Part shown: in pieces, positions 32,084 to 39,311 of the stretch
Numbering within the stretch: position 1 is the first letter of the stretch
Layout of the letters: each line of letters opens with the position of its first letter
Assembly: GCF_024360925.2 (NCBI RefSeq)
Contig: NZ_CP113517.1
Span: 2,108,001-2,172,000, forward strand
Direction: 5' to 3'
Length of the DNA stretch: 64,000 nucleotides
Source of the DNA: Methylomonas rapida
Lineage (GTDB): Bacteria; Pseudomonadota; Gammaproteobacteria; Methylococcales; Methylomonadaceae
The notes under the pieces: model-generated
Told to the model about the DNA's origin: nothing
Databases searched by the model: none
What the model saw: the letters and a program-made list of their open reading frames with translations, nothing else
Program-made: the position numbers and the translations under genes

Positions 32084-33094
32084 ATGGCATTTATCGATGG
32101 CATCAAGCGGCAATTACGTTCGGTTATCGAATGGCAAAATCCTGACCCTGATGCATTGTTGGAGCAATGGACCGAAAACGGCGACGAGATCAAAAACGCC
32201 TCCAAACTGATCGTCGGGCCGGGGCAAGGTTGCATTTTTGTCTACCAAGGTCAGGTCAAGGCGATTATCGAGGAACAATGCCTGGTCAACCTGGAAACCG
32301 ACAATATCCCGTTCTGGACCACGATCAAAAAATTCATGCAGTTTTTCGAGAGCGAACATAAGGTCGGGATTTATTTTTTTCGCAAGACCAAGATACTCGA
32401 TCAAAAATGGGGCACCACGTCGGTCATAAAATATCAGGACCCGAAATACCATTTCCCCATCGGTTTGAAGGCCTACGGCAACTACAGTTATCAGATCGCC
32501 GATGCCAATGCGTTTTTCGTCACCATTGTCGGTAGCCATAATCGCGTCGGCATCGAGGCGTTTCGCAAGATCATCTCGGCGCGGATCATCGAACCCATCA
32601 GCGATTATTTGGCCGAGTGTGGCTACAGCTATGCCGACATCGACGCCAATCGCGACGAAATCTCGCGCGGCATTGCCATCAAGCTGGCGATTGCCTTCCG
32701 TAAACTCGGCTTCAGTATCAGTGATTTCCGCATCGAAGGTACCGATTTCGACGAGGACACCACGCGTAGAATCAACCGTATCGCCGACCTGACCGCGGAA
32801 GCCCAGGCGGCGCAAGCGGTCGGTTTGGATTATGCCAAGGTGCAACAGCTCGACGCGATGCGCGACGCGGCGCGGAATGAAAGCGGCGCGGCCGGTGCCG
32901 GCATGGGCCTGGGCGCCGGCGTGGCCTTGGGGCAAAACATGGCGCAAGGTTTGACGGCGCAGGTACAAACCGCAAATACCGGCCTTGAAGATATTACGGC
33001 GAAATTGACGCAGTTAAAGCAGTTATATGAAGCGGAACTGATCTCCGAAACCGAATACGCGGCCAAAAAGCAAGAACTACTGGCCAAATTTTAA
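32084..33094 (+). CDS. SPFH-domain protein with C-terminal SHOCT motif
   Basis: 336 residues. The first two thirds match the SPFH/Band-7 type known as virion-core-protein-like (IVGPGQGCIFVYQGQVKAI, then NLETDNIPFWTTI). An Ala/Gly-rich linker (about 265-295) follows. A 30-residue C-terminal helix pair reads LTQLKQLYEAELISETEYAA, the SHOCT pattern. No transmembrane segment is visible. GAGGT lies five bases before ATG 32084, which decides this start over an upstream TTG. Two bases separate it from the zinc-ribbon gene, so the proteins probably work together. Function of this pair is unknown. Confidence 0.82.
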   Translation: MAFIDGIKRQLRSVIEWQNPDPDALLEQWTENGDEIKNASKLIVGPGQGCIFVYQGQVKAIIEEQCLVNLETDNIPFWTTIKKFMQFFESEHKVGIYFFRKTKILDQKWGTTSVIKYQDPKYHFPIGLKAYGNYSYQIADANAFFVTIVGSHNRVGIEAFRKIISARIIEPISDYLAECGYSYADIDANRDEISRGIAIKLAIAFRKLGFSISDFRIEGTDFDEDTTRRINRIADLTAEAQAAQAVGLDYAKVQQLDAMRDAARNESGAAGAGMGLGAGVALGQNMAQGLTAQVQTANTGLEDITAKLTQLKQLYEAELISETEYAAKKQELLAKF

Positions 33095-33096
33095 CC

Positions 33097-33747
33097 ATGG
33101 CGCGTTGTCATAGCTGTTCGGCGCCGCTACCGGCCAATACCCAATATTGCCGTTATTGCGGCACGCGTAATGATGTCGATCTGCGGGGCAAACACGATTA
33201 CCACATCATTACCCGCCAATCATCTCGTATCTGCCCTGAATGCAATAAAAATCTGCAAACGATTGCGTTGGATATGCAACCACCACTGCAAATCGAGCGT
33301 TGCGAGTCTTGTTTCGGCTTGTTTTTCGATCCGGGCGAAGTGGAAGCGTTACTGGAAAACGTGGTATCGCCGGTATTCGTCATCAATCGGGAACTGATCG
33401 GCAACATCAACCAGGATCGGTATCAAAAGAACAAGCCGGTCAAATATCTGGAATGTCCGGTCTGCCTGAACATGATGAACCGGGTTGCGTTTGGCCATCG
33501 CAGCGGCGTGGTGGTCGATCAATGCAAGGCACATGGCGTATGGCTGGATGGCGGTGAAATCACCCATTTGCTGGAATGGAAAAAAGCCGGCGGCCAAATC
33601 CTGCATCAACAAAAACAAACCGAGCGTCAACGCAAACCACGTGGCCCCGCCGAGATCGAGGCATTGCTGAAAAGCAATGCTCAGCCGGAGAGCGACAGTC
33701 ATTTGCTGGAAACTGTCGCCGGCCTGATTTTTAGGCTATTCGAATAG
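33097..33747 (+). CDS. Multi-zinc-ribbon protein (TFIIB-type zinc ribbons)
   Basis: 216 residues. An N-terminal ribbon has CHSC and CRYC. A second has CPEC and CESC followed by the GLFFDPGEVEALL tail typical of zf-TFIIB domains. A third has CPVC and a C/H pair followed by GVWLDGGEITHLL. Cytoplasmic, with a basic Gln-rich stretch before the end. It is coupled to the SPFH gene upstream. The zinc ribbons may bind protein rather than nucleic acid. Its end overlaps the end of ubiC on the other strand. Confidence 0.8.
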   Translation: MARCHSCSAPLPANTQYCRYCGTRNDVDLRGKHDYHIITRQSSRICPECNKNLQTIALDMQPPLQIERCESCFGLFFDPGEVEALLENVVSPVFVINRELIGNINQDRYQKNKPVKYLECPVCLNMMNRVAFGHRSGVVVDQCKAHGVWLDGGEITHLLEWKKAGGQILHQQKQTERQRKPRGPAEIEALLKSNAQPESDSHLLETVAGLIFRLFE

Positions 33748-34308
33748 CTGATCTTGCAACATCGTCGGCAGAAAAAACTCGCTGACCAACAAGGGTTGCT
33801 GGTGTATTGCGTATAATGTGCGCCGGCCCCAAGTGCAGGAAGGCAACTGAAACTGGTTTTGCACTGGCAATGACCAGATTTGCGGGTCGGCTTGGCTGAA
33901 ATAACGTTGACGTAACTCGAGATCCGGATAAGCAAAAATCACCTCGCCCAAGGGGCGCGTGCCCAAATGCGACAAATTGCGATGCGCGATGCGGATGGTT
34001 GCCTCGGGCAGAACCGTGCGTGCCAGCACCAAGGGCGTGTCGCCCATATGCAACAGCACCTCGCGAATCAACTGGTAGCGGTGATGCGGTATATTCAGAA
34101 CCTTGCATTCCTCGGCAAAGGCCGGTTTCCAGTGATGGAACAGCAGACTGACGGCCAGGCGATTGCCATAAACTCTGCGTAAACGCTTGGTCAATGAGCC
34201 AGTCTCGGCCAGCCAGGGTTTTAACACGATAGGCGGTTGCGCATCGGGGCCGCGTAGCTGGGTTTTCCAGAGCGGTGGACGGCTGAATAGATAGCTGTTG
34301 TTGGACAA
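33736..34308 (-). CDS. ubiC: Chorismate lyase
   Basis: 190 residues. The family traits are an early tryptophan segment (KPWLAETGSLTKRLR), internal arginines, and LGEVIFAYPDLELRQR. It converts chorismate to 4-hydroxybenzoate and pyruvate, the first step of ubiquinone synthesis. ubiA, its usual partner, is not adjacent. The last 12 bases overlap the zinc-ribbon gene in convergent orientation. Identification is by pattern and is good but not as certain as for the longer enzymes. Confidence 0.85.
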   Translation of the reverse strand: MSNNSYLFSRPPLWKTQLRGPDAQPPIVLKPWLAETGSLTKRLRRVYGNRLAVSLLFHHWKPAFAEECKVLNIPHHRYQLIREVLLHMGDTPLVLARTVLPEATIRIAHRNLSHLGTRPLGEVIFAYPDLELRQRYFSQADPQIWSLPVQNQFQLPSCTWGRRTLYAIHQQPLLVSEFFLPTMLQDQLFE

Positions 34309-34363
34309 AGGTGGTCGTCGTTTTTGCGTGGATCAAGCCGTCATTGTACCGAACAATGCCGGA

Positions 34364-35869
34364 TTAATTCAGCGGCTGCGCTTGCCGTTGCCGCTGATTG
34401 GCCTTCAGGCGTTTGGTCTGCCGTGGTTTGTCTCGTAAAAAGTCGGGCAGGCCTTTTTCCCCATTCAGGGAATAATCAAGCGCCAAAGCCCGACTGGCCG
34501 TGTCTTGCGGCACATCCAGCGTTTCGGTCATGGCTTGGTAAACCAATTCAAACAAGCGCTTCAGCGCGATTTTCCAAGTGCTGCCGTCTATCGCAAATAA
34601 GGCATCGCTGAGGCTCATAAACCGTGCAAAAGGTTGTTCAGCCAGAATGATGGGTAGCGTGTTATGGAAGCGGCTCGAATTGCCGATCAAATCCCAAAAA
34701 CGGGCGAAGCGGTTGATGCGCTGCAGGTCGTCAAAGCTCATGTCCCTGCTCTTGATGATCGCATAAGGAGGATTCGGATCGTAGCGCAGTTGGTAGCTTT
34801 CGTTATGACGATTGATGGGCGCGCCGCGCAGGCGCTTCAATATGCCGACCTGGATTTCCTGCGGCTTTAACGCGACCAACTCGTCGAAACTGCGGCCAAA
34901 GCCATGCAGTGTGTCGCCGGGAAGGCCGGCGATCAGGTCTGCGTGGATATGAGCATGCGAATGTTGTCTGAGCCAGGACAGATTGGCCTTGGTCTTGGCG
35001 TTGTCCTGACGGCGGCTGATGCGCTGCTGGATTTCAGGGTCGAAGCTTTGCACGCCGATCTCGAATTGCAAACAGCCGGGCGGAAACTTGGCGATGGCTT
35101 GCTGCAATTTGTCCGGGAGGTTGTCCGGGATCACCTCGAAATGCAGGTATAAATCCTCCGGTATTTTGCTCAGGAAAAACTCCAGAATCGCCACGCTGGT
35201 GTCGGTTTTCAAGTTGAAGGTGCGGTCTATGAACTTGAAATTACGCGCGCCGCGTTGATAAAGCTGCTCCATGTCGTCCAGGAAGCGTTGCAACGGAAAA
35301 GGCTTGGCGGTGACGTCCAGTGACGACAAACAAAACTCGCATTTGAACGGGCAGCCGCGCGAGGCTTCGACATAAACGATGCGTTGGCGTATATCGTTAT
35401 CGCTGTAAAAAGGGTAGGGCGATGCCAGTTCCGTCAGCGCCGCCGTTTTACCGGGGATGATGTTTTCGGTTGGCGTTTGGCCGGCCAGGATTTGCCGGCA
35501 TAATTCGGGGAAACTGATTTCGCCATGGCCGGTGACGATAAAATCGGCCAAGTCCGCCACGGCCGGCAAATCAGGCGGATGGCTGACTTCCGGCCCACCC
35601 AGCACGATGACGGTTTCCGGCGCGACCAGCTTCAAGATACCGACCAACGCCGTGATCTCGGCGACGTTCCAGATATAGACCCCCAAACCTATGATGCGCG
35701 GCTGTTGTTGCAACAATTGCTCGGCCATATCGACAGGCCGCTGCTGAATGCCGAATTCGAGCAGCATTGTTTCCGCTTGCAATTCGCCCATATTGGCGTA
35801 CAGGTAACGTAGGCCAAAGGCCGTGTGGATGTAACGGGCGTTGAGGGTACAGAGGACGATGCGGGACAT
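34364..35869 (-). CDS. B12-binding-domain radical SAM protein
   Basis: 501 residues. An N-terminal cobalamin-binding-like Rossmann domain (about 1-140) with LGVYIWNVAEI and LGGPEVS is followed by a radical SAM core whose cluster motif is CPFKCEFC (about 175-182). The C-terminal third is a DUF4080-like extension rich in arginine and ends with a basic tail. It should cleave S-adenosylmethionine to a radical; the substrate is not known. No methyltransferase signature decides between methylation and rearrangement. It ends 55 bases before ubiC begins on the same strand. Confidence 0.87.
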   Translation of the reverse strand: MSRIVLCTLNARYIHTAFGLRYLYANMGELQAETMLLEFGIQQRPVDMAEQLLQQQPRIIGLGVYIWNVAEITALVGILKLVAPETVIVLGGPEVSHPPDLPAVADLADFIVTGHGEISFPELCRQILAGQTPTENIIPGKTAALTELASPYPFYSDNDIRQRIVYVEASRGCPFKCEFCLSSLDVTAKPFPLQRFLDDMEQLYQRGARNFKFIDRTFNLKTDTSVAILEFFLSKIPEDLYLHFEVIPDNLPDKLQQAIAKFPPGCLQFEIGVQSFDPEIQQRISRRQDNAKTKANLSWLRQHSHAHIHADLIAGLPGDTLHGFGRSFDELVALKPQEIQVGILKRLRGAPINRHNESYQLRYDPNPPYAIIKSRDMSFDDLQRINRFARFWDLIGNSSRFHNTLPIILAEQPFARFMSLSDALFAIDGSTWKIALKRLFELVYQAMTETLDVPQDTASRALALDYSLNGEKGLPDFLRDKPRQTKRLKANQRQRQAQPLN

Positions 35870-36021
35870 GCTGATGGATTAAAAAAGCCGCCAGCATAGC
35901 ACCGTTGGCCTTTTACAGGCTATGTTAGCGCGGCGGAATACGCGAAGAGGCTCGAATCTCATTCTGCCTAGCAGCGAAAAGCAGGCTGGGCGTCACATGC
36001 AACGCCTTGTTGATGTTCCAA

Positions 36022-36819
36022 TCACCACACATAAAAACTTGATTCTTTGTTCATGATGTTGATCCGGAACTGTTCGGAGCTAGGGCCTTGTGCCACGCCG
36101 TAACAAACGTGCAGCGGCAGCAGATGCTCTTCTCGCGGATGACAAAAGCGTGCGCCAGGCGCCTCGTCCCAGTGAAGCAACATCTCGGTCCTTTCTGTTT
36201 CCCGATATTCACGGCTGGCACATGTTTTCAGCAACCACTCCTCAAATGAATGATTAAGTCGCCTGGATTCTTCATCTTCAGGCGCAAAAAATGCCTTCAT
36301 GTTATGGAACGAAAAGCCGGAGCCGATGACCAGGACGTTCTGTTGACTCAGCTCTTCGAGGGCACGGCCAATTGCTATATGCCGGGCGGGATCGAGCGTG
36401 TTGATCAATGACAACTGCACACACGGGATATTTGCCTCTGGATACATGATCTTCAGCGGCACAAAAACACCGTGATCAAATCCTCTTGATTCATCCAGTC
36501 TGGCCTCAATCCCGGAATCGGCCAGCAGCCTTTGTATTTCTGCCGCCAAGAATGGATTACCGATGCATGGATACTGAATTTGGTAGGATTCAGCCGGGAA
36601 GCCATAGTAGTCGTAGATCAACGAAGGACGCTGGCCGGAGGTGATTGTGGGAATTTTTTCTTCCCAGTGCGCGCTAACCACCACGAGCGCGTCGGGTTTT
36701 GGCATACTCGCAGCCATACTTGCCAGGCATGAAACCATTTCCCGATGTGCTGGATCTCCCAGCAAGGGCAAGGGGCCTCCACCATGGGAAATAAACAAAG
36801 CTTTAGCCGTTTTTTTCAT
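36022..36819 (-). CDS. Class III extradiol ring-cleavage dioxygenase (DODA-like)
   Basis: 265 residues. The motifs SHGGGP near the N-terminus, SAHWE, FDHGVFVPL and GSGFSFHNM match the 4,5-DOPA dioxygenase/YgiD family; the histidines are the expected non-heme metal ligands. Such enzymes open catechol rings beside a hydroxyl, and bacterial copies often have unknown substrates. It lies on the minus strand at the left margin of the accessory region and could be either a core gene or the last cassette of the integron; no attC-like site was found on its downstream side. Confidence 0.88.
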   Translation of the reverse strand: MKKTAKALFISHGGGPLPLLGDPAHREMVSCLASMAASMPKPDALVVVSAHWEEKIPTITSGQRPSLIYDYYGFPAESYQIQYPCIGNPFLAAEIQRLLADSGIEARLDESRGFDHGVFVPLKIMYPEANIPCVQLSLINTLDPARHIAIGRALEELSQQNVLVIGSGFSFHNMKAFFAPEDEESRRLNHSFEEWLLKTCASREYRETERTEMLLHWDEAPGARFCHPREEHLLPLHVCYGVAQGPSSEQFRINIMNKESSFYVW

Positions 36820-37005
36820 TGATTTTCCTTGATGAAGGTGTCGATGTTCGGCGCAACTGGACTCGTTAAAGGGGGCAGATCGACGCTAAATTTAGGCTAA
36901 GCCAAGCGGGGCTTTCAGGACTTGCAGGTCGCATTGGCAATAGCGTACGAGAAGGTAAACATTCAGTGCAATCCGTTGGTGATTACACTCTACAGGCTGC
37001 GAGGT

Positions 37006-37479
37006 CTACCTTCCGTCCGCACTGCACAGATGGAAGCTGGCTGTCTGGACGATGCTGGTGAGCGGTCCATCGAGTGCTACGGGGCGCTCAGTGCCCGGCT
37101 CGCTGCGTTCGGCGCTCAGAGCACCGAGCTTCTCGCCGGCATTGAACGTCAGGATGACAGGGTCATTGTCATCGCCATAACGGTTCTTGCCGCCATGCTT
37201 GATCCACGCCCATATCTGGATGCCGTCATAGTTCATGCCGCCGATGGCTGTGAAGCTTACCGCAATCGGCAGCGAGGCGCGCTGTCCGGCAGCTGTGTCG
37301 AGGTGGACGCCCGCCTTGTCCACGATGATGCGCGGCTGCTTCGTGCAATCGCCACCAGGCGCATATCTACCGTAAACCTCGGGGGGAAGCTGCGGGTCGG
37401 CAGCATGCGTTGCCGAAGAAACGGAGACCGCGAGAAGGGCTATCGACAATACATTTGCTTGGTATTTACTGTGATTCAT
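37006..37479 (-). CDS. Secreted protein of unknown function, probable gene cassette
   Basis: 157 residues with a signal peptide (MNHSKYQANVLSIALLAVS, cleavage after THA). Two cysteines (GGDCTKQP and HLCSADGR) could form one disulfide, and the centre (AIGGMNYDGIQIWAWIKHGG) is predicted beta-rich. No family recognised. AAAGGT lies about six bases before the ATG. Directly upstream stands a perfect integron core GTTAGGT (37509-37515) next to an attC-like hairpin, which is why I consider it a captured cassette. No attC was found after its own stop. Confidence 0.65.
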   Translation of the reverse strand: MNHSKYQANVLSIALLAVSVSSATHAADPQLPPEVYGRYAPGGDCTKQPRIIVDKAGVHLDTAAGQRASLPIAVSFTAIGGMNYDGIQIWAWIKHGGKNRYGDDNDPVILTFNAGEKLGALSAERSEPGTERPVALDGPLTSIVQTASFHLCSADGR

Positions 37480-37524
37480 GGCATTACCTTTCTTGATACG
37501 CTTGCTCCACCTAACATGCAGGCG

Positions 37525-37593
37525 GCCTGACGTTGAAATTCAGCGGGCCTCAAAAGCGCGGCTTTTGAGGCCCGCTGGAATGATGGGTTGTGA
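37525..37593 (-). repeat. attC-like integron recombination site
   Basis: Read on the minus strand, CCCATCATTCCAGCGGGCC faces GGCCCGCTGAATTTCAACG with the unpaired extra base that attC arms show. The centre is a 16-bp perfect stem (37542-37557 with 37561-37576). The outer core boxes are degenerate: GTCAGGC instead of GTTAGGC at one end and TCACAAC at the other. A perfect core GTTAGGT follows ten bases on. It stands between two minus-strand genes and about 4.5 kb from an integron integrase. Alternative: a simple terminator hairpin, though no T-run follows. Confidence 0.5.
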
Positions 37594-37638
37594 AGGCATA
37601 TTCGCCTCATCATCTTATGGCTGGTAAGTATGTTTACG

Positions 37639-38187
37639 TTATTTGCGTTGAACTATGGTCTGGAAAAATCTGAAAAATCTCCGGATAATCGTAAACAGCA
37701 GGCAAGAGGCGATAAGTGCGATTAGCCACACCGGTACCATTGATAACCCTATCATCCAAAGTAGTGACCAGATTGCCGGGGAAATCCAATATGCCGTGAG
37801 TCCGGCCGCCGCCGCGAACAGCAAGTTCTGCGTCCCCAGAAGGTTCGCGACATTGCCGATATTCTTGATCCCCGCGACAACGAGACCACCCCCTCCAATC
37901 AGCGTCATAAATCCACCTATCAGGGAAGCAATGATTCCCATCATAGCTGGTCCTTCCTGGAAGTTTTCGACTAAATAAACTCCGAAGTAAAACAGGGCTA
38001 TACCTGTAACAAGCATGGCAGCCGAGGTCTTTGCGCCGAAGTCAATACTGCCTCCCCCGACCGGTAAACTGTTACGCTTTTGAGCATCAATAAACGATTG
38101 GGCTGCCGACTCCGCAGCATTTTTTGGGGGGCCAAGTGAGTCGCCATAGGTCATACGGCGGTTGAAATCATCCAGTGGGTTGCTCAT
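37639..38187 (-). CDS. Four-span membrane protein, probable gene cassette
   Basis: 182 residues. A polar N-terminus (1-50) with NPLDDFNRRMTYGD precedes four hydrophobic segments (about 51-72, 80-106, 120-140, 144-170) and a basic tail. No family recognised. The gene is followed at its 3' side by the attC-like site, the arrangement expected for an integron cassette. A RAYT-type transposase lies immediately upstream (40 bases from its start), so its original promoter may have been displaced. Confidence 0.65.
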   Translation of the reverse strand: MSNPLDDFNRRMTYGDSLGPPKNAAESAAQSFIDAQKRNSLPVGGGSIDFGAKTSAAMLVTGIALFYFGVYLVENFQEGPAMMGIIASLIGGFMTLIGGGGLVVAGIKNIGNVANLLGTQNLLFAAAAGLTAYWISPAIWSLLWMIGLSMVPVWLIALIASCLLFTIIRRFFRFFQTIVQRK

Positions 38188-38223
38188 GGATCTACTCCTT
38201 TCTTCAGGGGCACAAGGGGCATA

Positions 38224-39132
38224 GGGTCAGGTCTTGCAATGTTGCAATTTGTGCCTGGGGTTGATGACTCGGCTAACGGTAGAATAATGGATGCCGAATG
38301 CGTTGGCAATTTGCTGCATCGTGTAATCACCGGTTTTGTAAGCTTCTATAATTCCTGCTTTTGCATTGGCGTAATTTTCGACGTAGTGATTTATAGGTTT
38401 GGCTATGGGGCGCCGCTGACTTTTGGGTATTTCTTGATCGTCGACAGTCGTGGACGAAATTTGCGTCTGCATAGTGCGGACAAAATTAGCGTCGCCCAAA
38501 TAGATTTGATTTTGCAGGTCTTTCCAAACAGAAGCGAGTCCCACGCCGGCTCTGACAAAGTCGATATAACGTAGCGTGGCTTTGCATCGATCAGAACCGA
38601 ATTGCCGTAACAGTCCATTAACCTGCAGCCATTCGGGAGGCACCGTTTTTCCTATTGTTGCCAGATAGTTGCTCCAATACCAATCGGCGGCGTCGTTGAC
38701 CATTCCGGCTCTGACGGGATTTAAAACCACATATCGGGATAATTCGAGTAAATAGCTGTCTTTGTCGACCAAAATCGCCTTATATCGCCCTTGAAAAACA
38801 TGGCCCACTCGGTCATGCCGACGATTGAATCGTTGCGTATAAACGCCGTTGAGTTGTCGCATCCCGTGAGACAAATTACCCTCGACTGTTTCGATGACGA
38901 TATGGTAATGGTTTGTCATCAGGCAATAGGCGTGACAAATCCAGTTAAATCGGACGCAAGTTTCGCCCAATAAATCAAGCCAGTTTTGCCTGTCTTCATC
39001 ATCGAGGTAAATATCCTGCCTGCCGTTACCCCGCGAGGTCACGTGATACAAACCGCCAGCTAATTCGAGTCGTAAAGGTCTTGCCATGGGTTGAGTCTAG
39101 AGGAGCTGTGCGTTATTGCAAGACCTGACCCC
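38224..39132 (-). mobile_element. RAYT element with inverted ends
   Basis: GGGTCAGGTCTTGCAAT (38224-38240) and its exact reverse complement ATTGCAAGACCTGACCC (39115-39131) frame the transposase gene. The left copy contains the gene's last codons. The right copy runs into a short tandem array of GACCCCGTTGTC. This is the usual look of a REP-associated tyrosine transposase with its own recognition sequences. Confidence 0.75.
38227..39087 (-). CDS. REP-associated tyrosine transposase (Y1 family)
   Basis: 286 residues. MARPLRLELAGGLYHVTSRG is the typical start. The HUH metal motif appears as NHYHIVIE, and the catalytic tyrosine region is YLLELSRYVVLNPVRAGM. The C-terminal 60 residues hold a helix-turn-helix (YTMQQIANAFGIHYSTVSRV). 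RAYTs nick single strands at palindromic REP sites and are usually single-copy, domesticated elements. Here the inverted ends and tandem GACCCCGTTGTC repeats around it are likely substrates. It interrupts what looks like an integron cassette series. Confidence 0.9.
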   Translation of the reverse strand: MARPLRLELAGGLYHVTSRGNGRQDIYLDDEDRQNWLDLLGETCVRFNWICHAYCLMTNHYHIVIETVEGNLSHGMRQLNGVYTQRFNRRHDRVGHVFQGRYKAILVDKDSYLLELSRYVVLNPVRAGMVNDAADWYWSNYLATIGKTVPPEWLQVNGLLRQFGSDRCKATLRYIDFVRAGVGLASVWKDLQNQIYLGDANFVRTMQTQISSTTVDDQEIPKSQRRPIAKPINHYVENYANAKAGIIEAYKTGDYTMQQIANAFGIHYSTVSRVINPRHKLQHCKT

Positions 39133-39183
39133 GTTGTCTTTATGACCCCGTTGTCTTTAACGTTGTCTGTGACCCCGTTGTCC
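39126..39183. repeat. Tandem GACCCCGTTGTC units beside the RAYT gene
   Basis: TGACCCCGTTGTCTTTA occurs twice in direct succession (from 39126 and 39143), followed by a partial AACGTTGTC and a third GACCCCGTTGTC ending at 39182. They adjoin the right inverted end of the RAYT element and are probably its footprint. Confidence 0.65.
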
Positions 39184-39240
39184 TCAGGTCTTCCCAAACA
39201 GAGGTGGATGCTGAAACCGCATGACCGGTGGTGTGGCAGA

Positions 39241-39264
39241 GGTGACGGGCAAAAACCCGTCACC
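39241..39264. terminator. Hairpin downstream of the M23 peptidase gene
   Basis: GGTGACGGG (39241-39249), loop CAAAAA, CCCGTCACC (39256-39264). Position fits a terminator for the minus-strand peptidase gene ending at 39312, but no T-run follows. Confidence 0.4.
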
Positions 39265-39311
39265 CCGAGCCGATCGACCGCGGTGTTTTAGCGCATCTTA
39301 CCGCGTTATCT

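Noticed and set aside
36922..37530. 202-codon plus-strand frame
   Set aside because: It is opposite a signal-peptide protein with a good ribosome site and also crosses the attC core, so I chose the minus-strand gene. The choice rests on the signal peptide.
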